Assembly (NCBI GenBank): GCA_002393095.1
Contig: DGII01000019.1
Coordinates: forward strand, 1 to 26,149
Direction: 5' to 3'
Length of the DNA: 26,149 nucleotides
Source of the DNA: Lachnospiraceae bacterium UBA3826
GTDB lineage: Bacteria > Bacillota > Clostridia > Lachnospirales > Lachnospiraceae
A program made the position numbers and the translations under genes. Within the stretch, counting starts at the first letter, position 1; each line of letters begins with the position of its first letter. Under the pieces are notes generated by a model. That model did not search any database, was not told where the DNA came from, and saw only the letters and a list, made by a program, of their open reading frames with translations. Shown here piece after piece: positions 7,987 to 14,530 of the stretch.

Positions 7987-8885
7987 TCACTATCTCCCGA
8001 TAATACAGTATCCGCTGTCTGCTCTATCACCTTTAATGTGTCAATTGCACTTATGTGATCTTTCTTAAGTGTATCATATAATGCTGCGTGTGTCGCTCTT
8101 TTATATGGTGCAACATAGAATATTCCGAGCAGACCTATCGTAAGCATTGAGAGGATATCCCAACCGATGAATGAGAGGTCAAGTATGAAGGTCTTCCACT
8201 TCTGACCGGTCATCATTTCCTTGGATAATGCGAACACATCATTCTTATCCATATCGGGATTCTCGGCAAGGATATAAGGGATCATGCGGTATTCGTAAGC
8301 CTTGATGATACCGGGGATGATAAATAACAGCGACCATAGCATGGTGTATATGTCCCTTAAAAAAAGTATTTTGGCCACATTTCTATACCCGTTATCGAAG
8401 CCGTAGGCTATCTCTGCCATTTCTGCCGGTTCATCCAGATTCTTATAGAAGAATCTGTCACATCCAAGCTCCAAGGGATTGAGTATGAAGGCATCCAGTA
8501 AAAGGACAATGGCGAATATAAGCAGGAATAATACAACGAATACAAATCCGAATATCATTGCGGCAGCCGTTTTACCTGCACCTGAGAGTTCTCCTTCATC
8601 GGCGTGCTCAATATCTATGTTGATGCCGTCAACTACATTCATATCGATATTTGCACTTATCGCATCCGTATCGTCTTCCGAACCATCCATGTCTTCTGAT
8701 AATTCATCTGTAACCTCATCTGTAGAAGAGCCTACGAGTGCACCCGGACTTGCCGAAGCCGGCACATGCACTCCGGCGCCGCTGCCTGTGACCAGTGCCA
8801 GTATAAGGGCTGTCAATACGCACTTCCAGTAGTTTTTGTTAAATGTCTTCTGACCAATCTTCTTAAGTTCACTTCTGCTCCACAT
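7983..8885 (-). CDS. DUF975 family integral membrane protein
   Basis: The N-terminal MWSRSELKKIGQKTFNKNYW and the hydrophobic blocks LFIIPGIIKAYEYRMIPYIL and LDLSFIGWDILSMLTIGLLG are typical of DUF975. The protein has about five membrane segments (from about residue 20, 115, 190, 235 and 260). A Ser/Asp/Glu-rich region lies between the first and second segments (about 40-100). An upstream ATG at 8930 gives 15 extra residues, but AAGGAGGAG six bases before ATG 8885 decides the start. First gene of the operon with the two-component pair, overlapping the regulator by four bases. DUF975 has no proven function; the context suggests a sensing partner or a target of the system. Confidence 0.85.
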   Translation of the reverse strand: MWSRSELKKIGQKTFNKNYWKCVLTALILALVTGSGAGVHVPASASPGALVGSSTDEVTDELSEDMDGSEDDTDAISANIDMNVVDGINIDIEHADEGELSGAGKTAAAMIFGFVFVVLFLLIFAIVLLLDAFILNPLELGCDRFFYKNLDEPAEMAEIAYGFDNGYRNVAKILFLRDIYTMLWSLLFIIPGIIKAYEYRMIPYILAENPDMDKNDVFALSKEMMTGQKWKTFILDLSFIGWDILSMLTIGLLGIFYVAPYKRATHAALYDTLKKDHISAIDTLKVIEQTADTVLSGDSE

Positions 8886-8936
8886 GATATACTCCTCCTT
8901 CTTATCCTGCGTGCGAGTTATCTTGTTCATGAGGCT

Positions 8937-8965
8937 ATGATAGCAGTCTAACCTTACCGTCGGAA
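8937..8965 (-). promoter_or_regulatory. Promoter of the DUF975-regulator-kinase operon
   Basis: On the minus strand, -10 TATCAT (8942-8937) is preceded after 17 bases by a poor -35, TTCCGA (8965-8960). Transcription would begin near 8930, giving a leader of about 45 bases and supporting translation from 8885. The weak -35 next to the direct repeat is typical of an activator-dependent promoter. Confidence 0.5.
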
Positions 8966-8968
8966 TCG

Positions 8969-8990
8969 GTTAATCTTAACTTAACCTTAA
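8969..8990. promoter_or_regulatory. 11-bp direct repeat, candidate response-regulator site
   Basis: GTTAATCTTAA (8969-8979) and CTTAACCTTAA (8980-8990) match at 9 of 11 positions. On the minus strand this reads as TTAAG hexamer-like units at 11-bp periodicity, the half-site spacing used by OmpR/PhoB-family dimers and seen in PhoP boxes. It lies three bases upstream of the minus-strand -35 and about 20 bases from the divergent panE promoter. Confidence 0.55.
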
Positions 8991-9009
8991 AAGAAGACAG
9001 GCTCGTGGC

Positions 9010-9038
9010 TTGTCAAATAGTGAGATGTGAAATATACT
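9010..9038 (+). promoter_or_regulatory. Promoter of the panE-like gene
   Basis: TTGTCA (9010-9015) and TATACT (9033-9038) are exactly 17 bases apart. A GGAG ribosome site (9051-9054) and ATG 9064 follow at once, leaving a leader of about 20 bases. Confidence 0.65.
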
Positions 9039-9063
9039 GATACGGGAGGCGGAGCTAAGTTAT

Positions 9064-9981
9064 ATGAATACCATAATAGTAGGAATGGGTGCATTGGGAC
9101 TTCTGTTCGGTGAGAAAATTGCAAGAAATACCGGCAATGAACATACATATTATCTTATGAACAGGGAGCGCTATAATCGTCATATTAATGATGTGTATAA
9201 GATCAACGGAAAAGAGGTTAGTCTTAATATTGCCAGTGCGGATGATCCGGATATGATACCTTATAAGAAAGCTGATCTGGCGATAATTGCCACCAAATAC
9301 GGTGGTCTTAGGGATGCGATCGAGATGCTTAAGCCATATACAGATGAAAAAACCATAATAATATCTTTGCTTAACGGGATCACAAGTGAGGATATAATTG
9401 CAGAGACGTATGATAGAGACAATATCATTGACTGTGTACCGATCGGAATGGATGCCATGAGAGACGGCTGTAATGTGGATTATACCAAGGAGGGAAAGCT
9501 GCAGATCGGTATAAGGCTTCAGTCGCAGAAGGAGTCGCTTGACAGGCTTTGCTCTTACTTTGATGATGGTGGGGTAACATATGAGGTCATGGATGATATA
9601 CGGCATGCCATGTGGAATAAATTCATGATAAATGTCGGCATCAACCAGACATGTATGGTGTATGAGACCACATATTTCCATGCGATCAATGACCCCAAAG
9701 CCAAGGCAGACCTGCAGGGAGCCATGAAGGAGGTGGTAACCCTTGCAGGCTTAGAGGGTGTTAATCTTACCAAAGAGGATTATGACAATGACATTCGTAT
9801 CCTTAACGGACTTAATCCGAACGGATACCCATCGATGCGTCAGGATGCAGTGGCGCACAGATACTCGGAGGTAGAGCTTTTCGCAGGTACTATGCTTAAG
9901 CTTGCGTCTAAGCATGGCATTGAATTGACTGTGAACAGAAGATATTATGATGCGATCAAAGAAATAGAGAGCAGGTATTAG
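9064..9981 (+). CDS. panE: PanE/ApbA-family ketopantoate reductase-like protein
   Basis: Members reduce 2-dehydropantoate to pantoate with NADPH, though many relatives act on other 2-oxo acids. The 305-residue protein has an N-terminal Rossmann motif, IIVGMGALGLLFG (4-16), an IIATK strand end near 75-79 and LLNGI near 102-106. The C-terminal helical domain contains WNKFMINVGINQ and PSMRQDAVAHRYSEVELF, corresponding to the PSMxQDxxxxRxTEiD region of the family. The protein is cytoplasmic. A GGAG site lies nine bases before the ATG. No other pantothenate gene is adjacent, so a true pantoate role is unproven; the family call is safe. Confidence 0.82.
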   Translation: MNTIIVGMGALGLLFGEKIARNTGNEHTYYLMNRERYNRHINDVYKINGKEVSLNIASADDPDMIPYKKADLAIIATKYGGLRDAIEMLKPYTDEKTIIISLLNGITSEDIIAETYDRDNIIDCVPIGMDAMRDGCNVDYTKEGKLQIGIRLQSQKESLDRLCSYFDDGGVTYEVMDDIRHAMWNKFMINVGINQTCMVYETTYFHAINDPKAKADLQGAMKEVVTLAGLEGVNLTKEDYDNDIRILNGLNPNGYPSMRQDAVAHRYSEVELFAGTMLKLASKHGIELTVNRRYYDAIKEIESRY

Positions 9982-9987
9982 GATTAC

Positions 9988-10518
9988 ATGGTAAGTTACA
10001 TTGCGGCTATGGGGACAGCCGGATTGGGTCCCGGGAATGCGACACCTGTAGCCGAGTTTAATGTATTTTCAGATCCCTTGGCTTATAAGGAGATGCTTGA
10101 CTTTGGGATACCGGTAACTATCGTTGGACTTGATATGTGCAGAGGTGAATCGGAGTGGACGGCTGAACAGTTTGATAAGCTGTCCGAAACCGGTGCTGCG
10201 GGCAAATTTGTCGCCGAATCATTCACAAAGCTCAGGGAATTCTATGAGTTAAATGGCTCAGCGGACTCCGTTATGAACTGTGATTCGCTTGCTATGGCAT
10301 GTGTGCTTTATCCGGACTTTGTCAAGGATACCATCATGTGCCACGGAAGTTGCCAGACAAATCAGGGAGAGGCATATTCGCAGGTGATCTTTTATCAGGA
10401 AGGATTTATATATGATACCGGTGCGGTCGATTATGATTTCAATGTGAGACTTGTTTCACAGGTGGATAAGACAGCATTTTTTGACCTCTATCTGGATGCA
10501 ATAAGAGATATTCGCTAA
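9988..10518 (+). pseudogene. Nucleoside hydrolase lacking its N-terminal half
   Basis: The 176-residue frame matches only the C-terminal part of inosine-uridine-type nucleoside hydrolases, from the GNATPVAEFN active-site segment (16-25) through GIPVTIVGLD (40-49) to NVRLVSQVD near the end. Intact enzymes have about 310 residues and an N-terminal DTDxDxDD calcium site that is absent here. The stop codon of panE lies in the same frame six bases upstream, so no missing part is hidden. Where many family members have His-Asp, this has Cys98-Asp99, as in a subgroup of the family. The remaining frame has no stops or frameshifts, suggesting recent truncation or retention of some function. The start ATG at 9988 is not well supported by a ribosome site. 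Confidence 0.7.
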
Positions 10519-10558
10519 ATAACGCCAAGGAATTAAGACGGTTACTAAATGGAAATAT

Positions 10559-10585
10559 ACACCGACACATGTTGCCGGTGTGTCG
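10559..10585 (+). repeat. Inverted repeat after the nucleoside hydrolase remnant
   Basis: CGACACA (10563-10569) can pair with TGTGTCG (10579-10585), or alternatively ACACCG (10559-10564) with CGGTGT (10576-10581). No T-run follows, so a terminator is not well supported. The rest of 10519-10621 shows no gene. Confidence 0.4.
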
Positions 10586-10621
10586 CAATCCGGTAGATTT
10601 ATCTGGTGGATAATGGGACTA

Positions 10622-10650
10622 TTGAATTGACTGCCGCAATGTGATAGTAT
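10622..10650 (+). promoter_or_regulatory. Promoter of the cobalamin operon
   Basis: TTGAAT (10622-10627) and TAGTAT (10645-10650) are 17 bases apart; TTGACT (10627-10632) with TATAGA (10648-10653) is an overlapping alternative with 15-base spacing. Either would start transcription just before the riboswitch. Confidence 0.5.
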
Positions 10651-10660
10651 AGACAAAGTT

Positions 10661-10955
10661 GAATACGGAAAAGGATAAGGTGTCCGGAGATCCGAATATG
10701 ATGATATTCGGGTCCGGTCCGGGTGAAAAGGGAAACAGGTGAAAGTCCTGTACGAACTCGTCACCGTAATAGAATTAACAGGTTCCGGCGACTCATTGCA
10801 ATGGCAATTTCGCCGGGAACCTGTAACATTCCTGCAAACGCCACTTTGTGGTGTGGATGGGCATAATGCAGAGGGAGCTTATGGAATTATCCACTGAGTA
10901 CGCTTGGGAAGGATTCATAAGTGTTGATCTTTAAGTCGGGAGACCTGCCTTATTC
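10661..10955 (+). ncRNA. Cobalamin (B12) riboswitch, class I
   Basis: Conserved blocks occur in order: GGTGTCC near 10679, GGGTGAAAAGGGAAACAGGTG (10721-10741) followed by GAAAGTCCTG, the CGTCACCGTAAT segment (10759-10770), GCCACTTTGTGG near 10841, CCACTG and GGGAAGG (10891-10914), and the 3' hallmark GGGAGACCTGCC (10938-10949). GAATA (10661-10665) can pair with TATTC (10951-10955) as P1. A peripheral arm at 10778-10824 is unusually long. High adenosylcobalamin would be expected to reduce expression of the downstream operon, through the terminators that follow. The class is clear; the exact ends are approximate. Confidence 0.93.
10778..10824 (+). repeat. Long peripheral hairpin within the riboswitch
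   Basis: ACAGGTTCCGGCG (10778-10790) pairs with CGCCGGGAACCTGT (10811-10824) over 13 base pairs with one bulged G. The loop contains a further small stem, ATTGC-AATG-GCAAT (10795-10808). The arm lies between the conserved core and the 3' portion, where variable extensions are tolerated. Confidence 0.85.
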
Positions 10956-11044
10956 TGCATGGAAGTATAACTTCAAGCCACGAGTAATTGGTTGTGCGTA
11001 TGTATATCGCGTATGTTAGATACGGGATATTACTTTGTGTACAG

Positions 11045-11075
11045 CCCTTGTCTGCGTATGCGGTCAGGGGTTTTC
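11045..11075 (+). terminator. Candidate riboswitch-controlled terminator
   Basis: CCCTTG-T-CTGC (11045-11055) pairs with GCGG-T-CAGGGG (11060-11070) around a GTAT tetraloop, with one T-T mismatch and G-T pairs, followed at once by TTTTC. It stands about 90 bases after the riboswitch and 140 bases before cbiK, a fitting place for transcriptional control. Confidence 0.6.
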
Positions 11076-11095
11076 TGTTGTGTTACAGATTTTTT
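11074..11095 (+). terminator. Second, weaker hairpin with a T6 run
   Basis: TCTGT (11074-11078) and ACAGA (11085-11089) form a five-pair stem with a six-base loop, followed by TTTTTT (11090-11095). It overlaps the T-run of the preceding hairpin. The stem is weak, so it may only reinforce the first terminator. Confidence 0.35.
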
Positions 11096-11213
11096 GCTCA
11101 GGATATGGAGTCTCTTCCGTGACATGACGGGTCTGTGATCCGCCGATCGGTGTTCGACAGTGCAATATTATATAAGAAGTGGGCGATTTTTGGCCCGGAA
11201 CGGAGGAGATTTT

Positions 11214-12095
11214 ATGAAGAAAAAGATCGCAGGACTTATGGTGACGGCACTTATGACAGTGCTCATGGCAGGAGCGGCTCTTACAGGCTGCGGCAAGAGT
11301 GCAGGTAAGCAGGCTATACTGGTCGTAAGCTTCGGTACAAGCTATAATGACAGCAGGGATAAGACAATAGGCGCTATAGAGAATGCCATTGCCAAGGCTT
11401 ATCCGGATTATGAGGTAAGAAGGGCTTTCACAAGCCAGATAATCATCGATAAGCTTAAGGAGAGGGACGGACTTGAGATAGATAATGTGACAGAGGCGCT
11501 TGACAGAGCCGTAGCGGATGGTGTTAAGACACTTGTGGTACAGCCCACCCACCTTATGGACGGTTATGAGTATACAGACCTTAAGGACGAGCTTGATAAG
11601 TATAATGATAAGTTCGATAAGATCGTGATAGGTGCTCCCCTGCTTACTACCGATGATGACTTCGAGGCTGTGATCAAGGCTATAACAGAGAAGACTGCGT
11701 CATATGATGACGGCAAGACAGCCATAGCCTTCATGGGTCATGGAACAGAGGCCGACTCCAATGCGGTATACGGCAAGCTTCAGCAGATGATCACCGCTGA
11801 CGGCTATGATAACTATTATATAGGTACGGTGGAGGCTACACCTTCCATAGATGATGTGGTTGCTGCACTTAACGGCAAGGGTACATACGAGAAGGTGGTT
11901 CTTGAGCCTCTTATGGTTGTTGCCGGAGACCATGCGAATAACGATATGGCAGGCGATGAGGATGATTCATGGAAGTCTATACTTGAAGCAGAGGGCTATG
12001 AGGTGGAATGTCTTATAGAGGGCCTCGGACAGATTGAGGGTGTGCAGGCACTCTATGTAGCTCATACCGGTGCTGCAATTGAGAGCCTGAAGTAG
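11214..12095 (+). CDS. cbiK: Sirohydrochlorin cobaltochelatase CbiK, predicted lipoprotein
   Basis: CbiK inserts Co2+ into sirohydrochlorin, an early step of the anaerobic cobalamin pathway. From residue 34 the protein matches the family: AILVVSFGTSYNDSRDKT, VQPTHLMDGYEY, the metal-site FMGHGTEADSN and VVAGDHANNDMAG, with the expected histidines. The length is 293 residues. Unlike cytoplasmic CbiK it starts with a signal peptide (MKKKIAGLMVTALM..) and a lipobox, LTGC, placing lipid-modified Cys at about residue 24. The start is fixed by GGAGGAG seven bases before ATG 11214; a GTG at 11160 is not supported. First gene after the riboswitch. Exported CbiK relatives elsewhere have been linked to haem or metal handling, so the in vivo reaction could be chelation or metal removal on the outer face. 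Confidence 0.9.
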   Translation: MKKKIAGLMVTALMTVLMAGAALTGCGKSAGKQAILVVSFGTSYNDSRDKTIGAIENAIAKAYPDYEVRRAFTSQIIIDKLKERDGLEIDNVTEALDRAVADGVKTLVVQPTHLMDGYEYTDLKDELDKYNDKFDKIVIGAPLLTTDDDFEAVIKAITEKTASYDDGKTAIAFMGHGTEADSNAVYGKLQQMITADGYDNYYIGTVEATPSIDDVVAALNGKGTYEKVVLEPLMVVAGDHANNDMAGDEDDSWKSILEAEGYEVECLIEGLGQIEGVQALYVAHTGAAIESLK

Positions 12096-12112
12096 TGATT
12101 ATGCATATCGGA

Positions 12113-12157
12113 TCATACATCCTGCATGATGTGGTATATCAGATGCAGGATGTATGA
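12113..12157 (+). repeat. Perfect 15-bp hairpin between cbiK and the surface protein gene
   Basis: TCATACATCCTGCAT (12113-12127) pairs perfectly with ATGCAGGATGTATGA (12143-12157) around a 15-base loop. No T-run follows, so it is not a standard terminator. It covers an AGGA ribosome site and the first possible ATG (12154) of the next gene. It may protect the cbiK message end, mark a processing site, or modulate translation. Confidence 0.9.
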
Positions 12158-13263
12158 ATGATATGAGAAAGAGGAATACAGAGAGTATGTACTACAGGTA
12201 TAAAGGGATAATCGGAGAAGTAAGAATAGTGAAGGCACTTTGTTCGATACTTGCCATCGGACTTATACTCGGATTGTCATTCAAGGTTAAGGCTGCTACA
12301 ACAGACGTGACACAGGACGCAGTCTCAGATGCGGATAAAAGCTCTATGATAGCTTCTGATGATGAGAAGGCACCTGCAACATCAGTGGGAAGTGAGGATA
12401 TGATTCCCATATATGCGAAGGATGTCAATGAGGGAAGCTATGACATGGAGGTGGAGAGCAGCTCCTCAATGTTTAGGATAGTTGCCTGTAAGCTTAATGT
12501 GACTTCTTCAGGTATGAGTGCGGATATCACTCTTGGTGGCACAGGCTATCTTAAGCTCTATATGGGTACGGGGCAGCAGGCAGTGGAAGCTGATGAGTCA
12601 GAGTATTCACAGTATAACGAGGGTGCAGACGGAGCGTATACATATACGGTTCCCGTGGAAGCACTCAATAAGCCGCTTGAATGTACTGGCTTCAGTAAGA
12701 AGAAGGAGAAGTGGTACGATCATCAGATATGCTTCATGGCGGATACCCTACCGGACGGAGCACTTAAGGTAGCACTTAAGCCTGTCACACTTGATCTTAA
12801 GGATGGCAAGTATAAGGCTGATGTAACTCTTACAGGTGGAAGCGGTAAGGCTACTATAGAATCGCCGGCAGAGCTTAATGTATCGGAGGGAGCCGGTACG
12901 CTTAAGGTTACATGGAGCAGTCCGAATTACGACTATATGGTAGTTCACGGTGTGAGATATGAGCCTGTCAATACCACGGGCAATTCCGTATTCGAGATAC
13001 CTCTGTGGAATATAGATGAGCCTATGACAGTGATAGCGGATACCACAGCCATGAGCACACCTCACGAGATAGAATATGACATAACTGTCACATATGACGG
13101 GATAAAGCGCGACAACGGCGGCATGATAGCAGGAATACTCATAATCATAGCGATCATAGCGGTAGCTGTCACGGTGACTTATACAGACAGCAGGAAAAAG
13201 AAGCAGGATGCGAAGGATAAGCAAGATACGACAGACAAGAATGATAAGGCAGATGAGAAATAA
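12154..13263 (+). CDS. Membrane-anchored two-domain surface protein
   Basis: The 369-residue protein has a signal peptide (hydrophobic at about 28-44, cleavage after VKA at 45-47), an acidic Ser/Asp linker (48-90), two beta-rich domains (about 92-208 and 212-318), a membrane helix at 323-343 and a Lys/Asp cytoplasmic tail. Domain 1 contains SSSSMFRIVACKLNV and EKWYDHQICF; domain 2 contains WSSPNYDYMVVHGVRYEPVN and STPHEIEYDITV. Similar proteins, as I recall, sit beside iron/B12-type ABC transporters in clostridia, but no function is established. Position between cbiK and btuF suggests binding of corrinoid or another tetrapyrrole. Alternative starts at 12163 and 12187 lie outside the hairpin and may be the true ones. 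It overlaps the next gene by 11 bases. Confidence 0.75.
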   Translation: MNDMRKRNTESMYYRYKGIIGEVRIVKALCSILAIGLILGLSFKVKAATTDVTQDAVSDADKSSMIASDDEKAPATSVGSEDMIPIYAKDVNEGSYDMEVESSSSMFRIVACKLNVTSSGMSADITLGGTGYLKLYMGTGQQAVEADESEYSQYNEGADGAYTYTVPVEALNKPLECTGFSKKKEKWYDHQICFMADTLPDGALKVALKPVTLDLKDGKYKADVTLTGGSGKATIESPAELNVSEGAGTLKVTWSSPNYDYMVVHGVRYEPVNTTGNSVFEIPLWNIDEPMTVIADTTAMSTPHEIEYDITVTYDGIKRDNGGMIAGILIIIAIIAVAVTVTYTDSRKKKQDAKDKQDTTDKNDKADEK

Positions 13264-14530
13264 GATTCACGGATGGTGCTTATGCACCATCCTTATTATT
13301 AACACAATACTGATACTTACCATGACGGCTTGCGGGAACGCTAAGAACATAGGTACAGAGAGCAAAAGCAGTATAAGTAGTACAGGTAGTTCAGGTAGTA
13401 CAGCGGATAATAAGATATATAAGGAGATGAAGGGGCAGGCAGGTGATGAGACATCTCTTACGACTAAGGAGGAAGCTTCATCACTGTCAGCCGGACTTAT
13501 ATACACCGGCAGAGATAAGAATCTGTATGCACAGAGCTTTGTCATAGACAGATATGAGGATGGCAGCAGGCTTCTGTCTGTGGCTAACGGCGATAAGTAT
13601 CTGGTCACGTCTAAGGACAGGGAAGATATTGCCGATATCCCGGAGGATGTCACGATACTTAGAGAGCCCGTGGATAATATATATCTGGTGTCAACGGCTT
13701 CGATGGATTATTTCGTCAGGCTTAACGGACTGTCAAAAGTAAGATTTGTATCTCTTAAGGCGGATGACTGGACAATAGAAGAGGTTGCAGATATGTTTAA
13801 GCATGAGGATGTACTTCTCTATGCGGGCAAGTACAGCGCACCTGACTATGAACTGCTTGCCACTAAGGGATGCAGACTCGCTATAGAGAATACCATGATA
13901 TATCACAGTCCTGAGGTTCTTGATAAGCTGCATGCCATTGGGATAGATACAATGGTTGAATACAGCAGCTATGAGGAACATCCTTTGGGAAGAGTGGAAT
14001 GGATACGCTTCTATGGTGCCCTTATCGGAGAGGATGACAGGGCCGAAGAGTTATTTGAAAGGGAATGCAGGATTCTTGAAGAGATGGACACAACGGATAC
14101 AGGCGGTAAAACAGTAGCCTTCTTCTACTTTACACAGAGTGGCTCGGTCAATGTCAGGGTATCTGATGATTATGTTCCGAAGATGATAGAGCTTGCGGGG
14201 GGTAAGTATGCTTTTCCGGATATAGTAACCGAAGGGAAGAAGAGCAGTATCAATATGACACTTGAGGAGTTCGTAAGCAGGGGAAGTGAAGCGGATGTGC
14301 TCATATATAATTCCACCATAGACGGTGAGCTGTCGGGAATTGATGATCTGCTTGATAAGAACAGCGTACTGGCAGGCTTTAAGGCAGTTAAGAGCGGTGA
14401 GGTATACTGTACCACCATAAGTCTCTATCAGAGACCTATGGGATGTGCAGATCTTATAAAGGAGTTCAATACGATACTTAAGGGTGAATACAAGGATGGA
14501 GAAGGCGAATTCATATACAGGCTCCGTTAG
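13253..14530 (+). CDS. btuF: Cobalamin/corrinoid ABC transporter substrate-binding lipoprotein
   Basis: This is a class III periplasmic-type binding protein (TroA/BtuF-like). The N-terminus from ATG 13253 is basic, then hydrophobic (LCTILIINTILILTM), and ends in the lipobox MTAC. A Ser/Gly linker (about 30-50) precedes two lobes, with VEWIRFYGALIGEDDRAEELF as the typical inter-lobe helix and GEVYCTTISLYQRPMGCADLI near the end. Upstream in-frame starts at 13208 and 13241 give poorer signal peptides. The start overlaps the surface protein gene by 11 bases. Binding proteins of this class carry siderophores, haem or cobalamin; the riboswitch and neighbours favour cobalamin or cobinamide. Confidence 0.85.
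   Translation: MRNKIHGWCLCTILIINTILILTMTACGNAKNIGTESKSSISSTGSSGSTADNKIYKEMKGQAGDETSLTTKEEASSLSAGLIYTGRDKNLYAQSFVIDRYEDGSRLLSVANGDKYLVTSKDREDIADIPEDVTILREPVDNIYLVSTASMDYFVRLNGLSKVRFVSLKADDWTIEEVADMFKHEDVLLYAGKYSAPDYELLATKGCRLAIENTMIYHSPEVLDKLHAIGIDTMVEYSSYEEHPLGRVEWIRFYGALIGEDDRAEELFERECRILEEMDTTDTGGKTVAFFYFTQSGSVNVRVSDDYVPKMIELAGGKYAFPDIVTEGKKSSINMTLEEFVSRGSEADVLIYNSTIDGELSGIDDLLDKNSVLAGFKAVKSGEVYCTTISLYQRPMGCADLIKEFNTILKGEYKDGEGEFIYRLR

Noticed and set aside
10559..10585. Intrinsic terminator for the panE/nucleoside hydrolase unit
   Set aside because: The short inverted repeat has two competing pairings and no T-run after it, so it was listed only as an inverted repeat.
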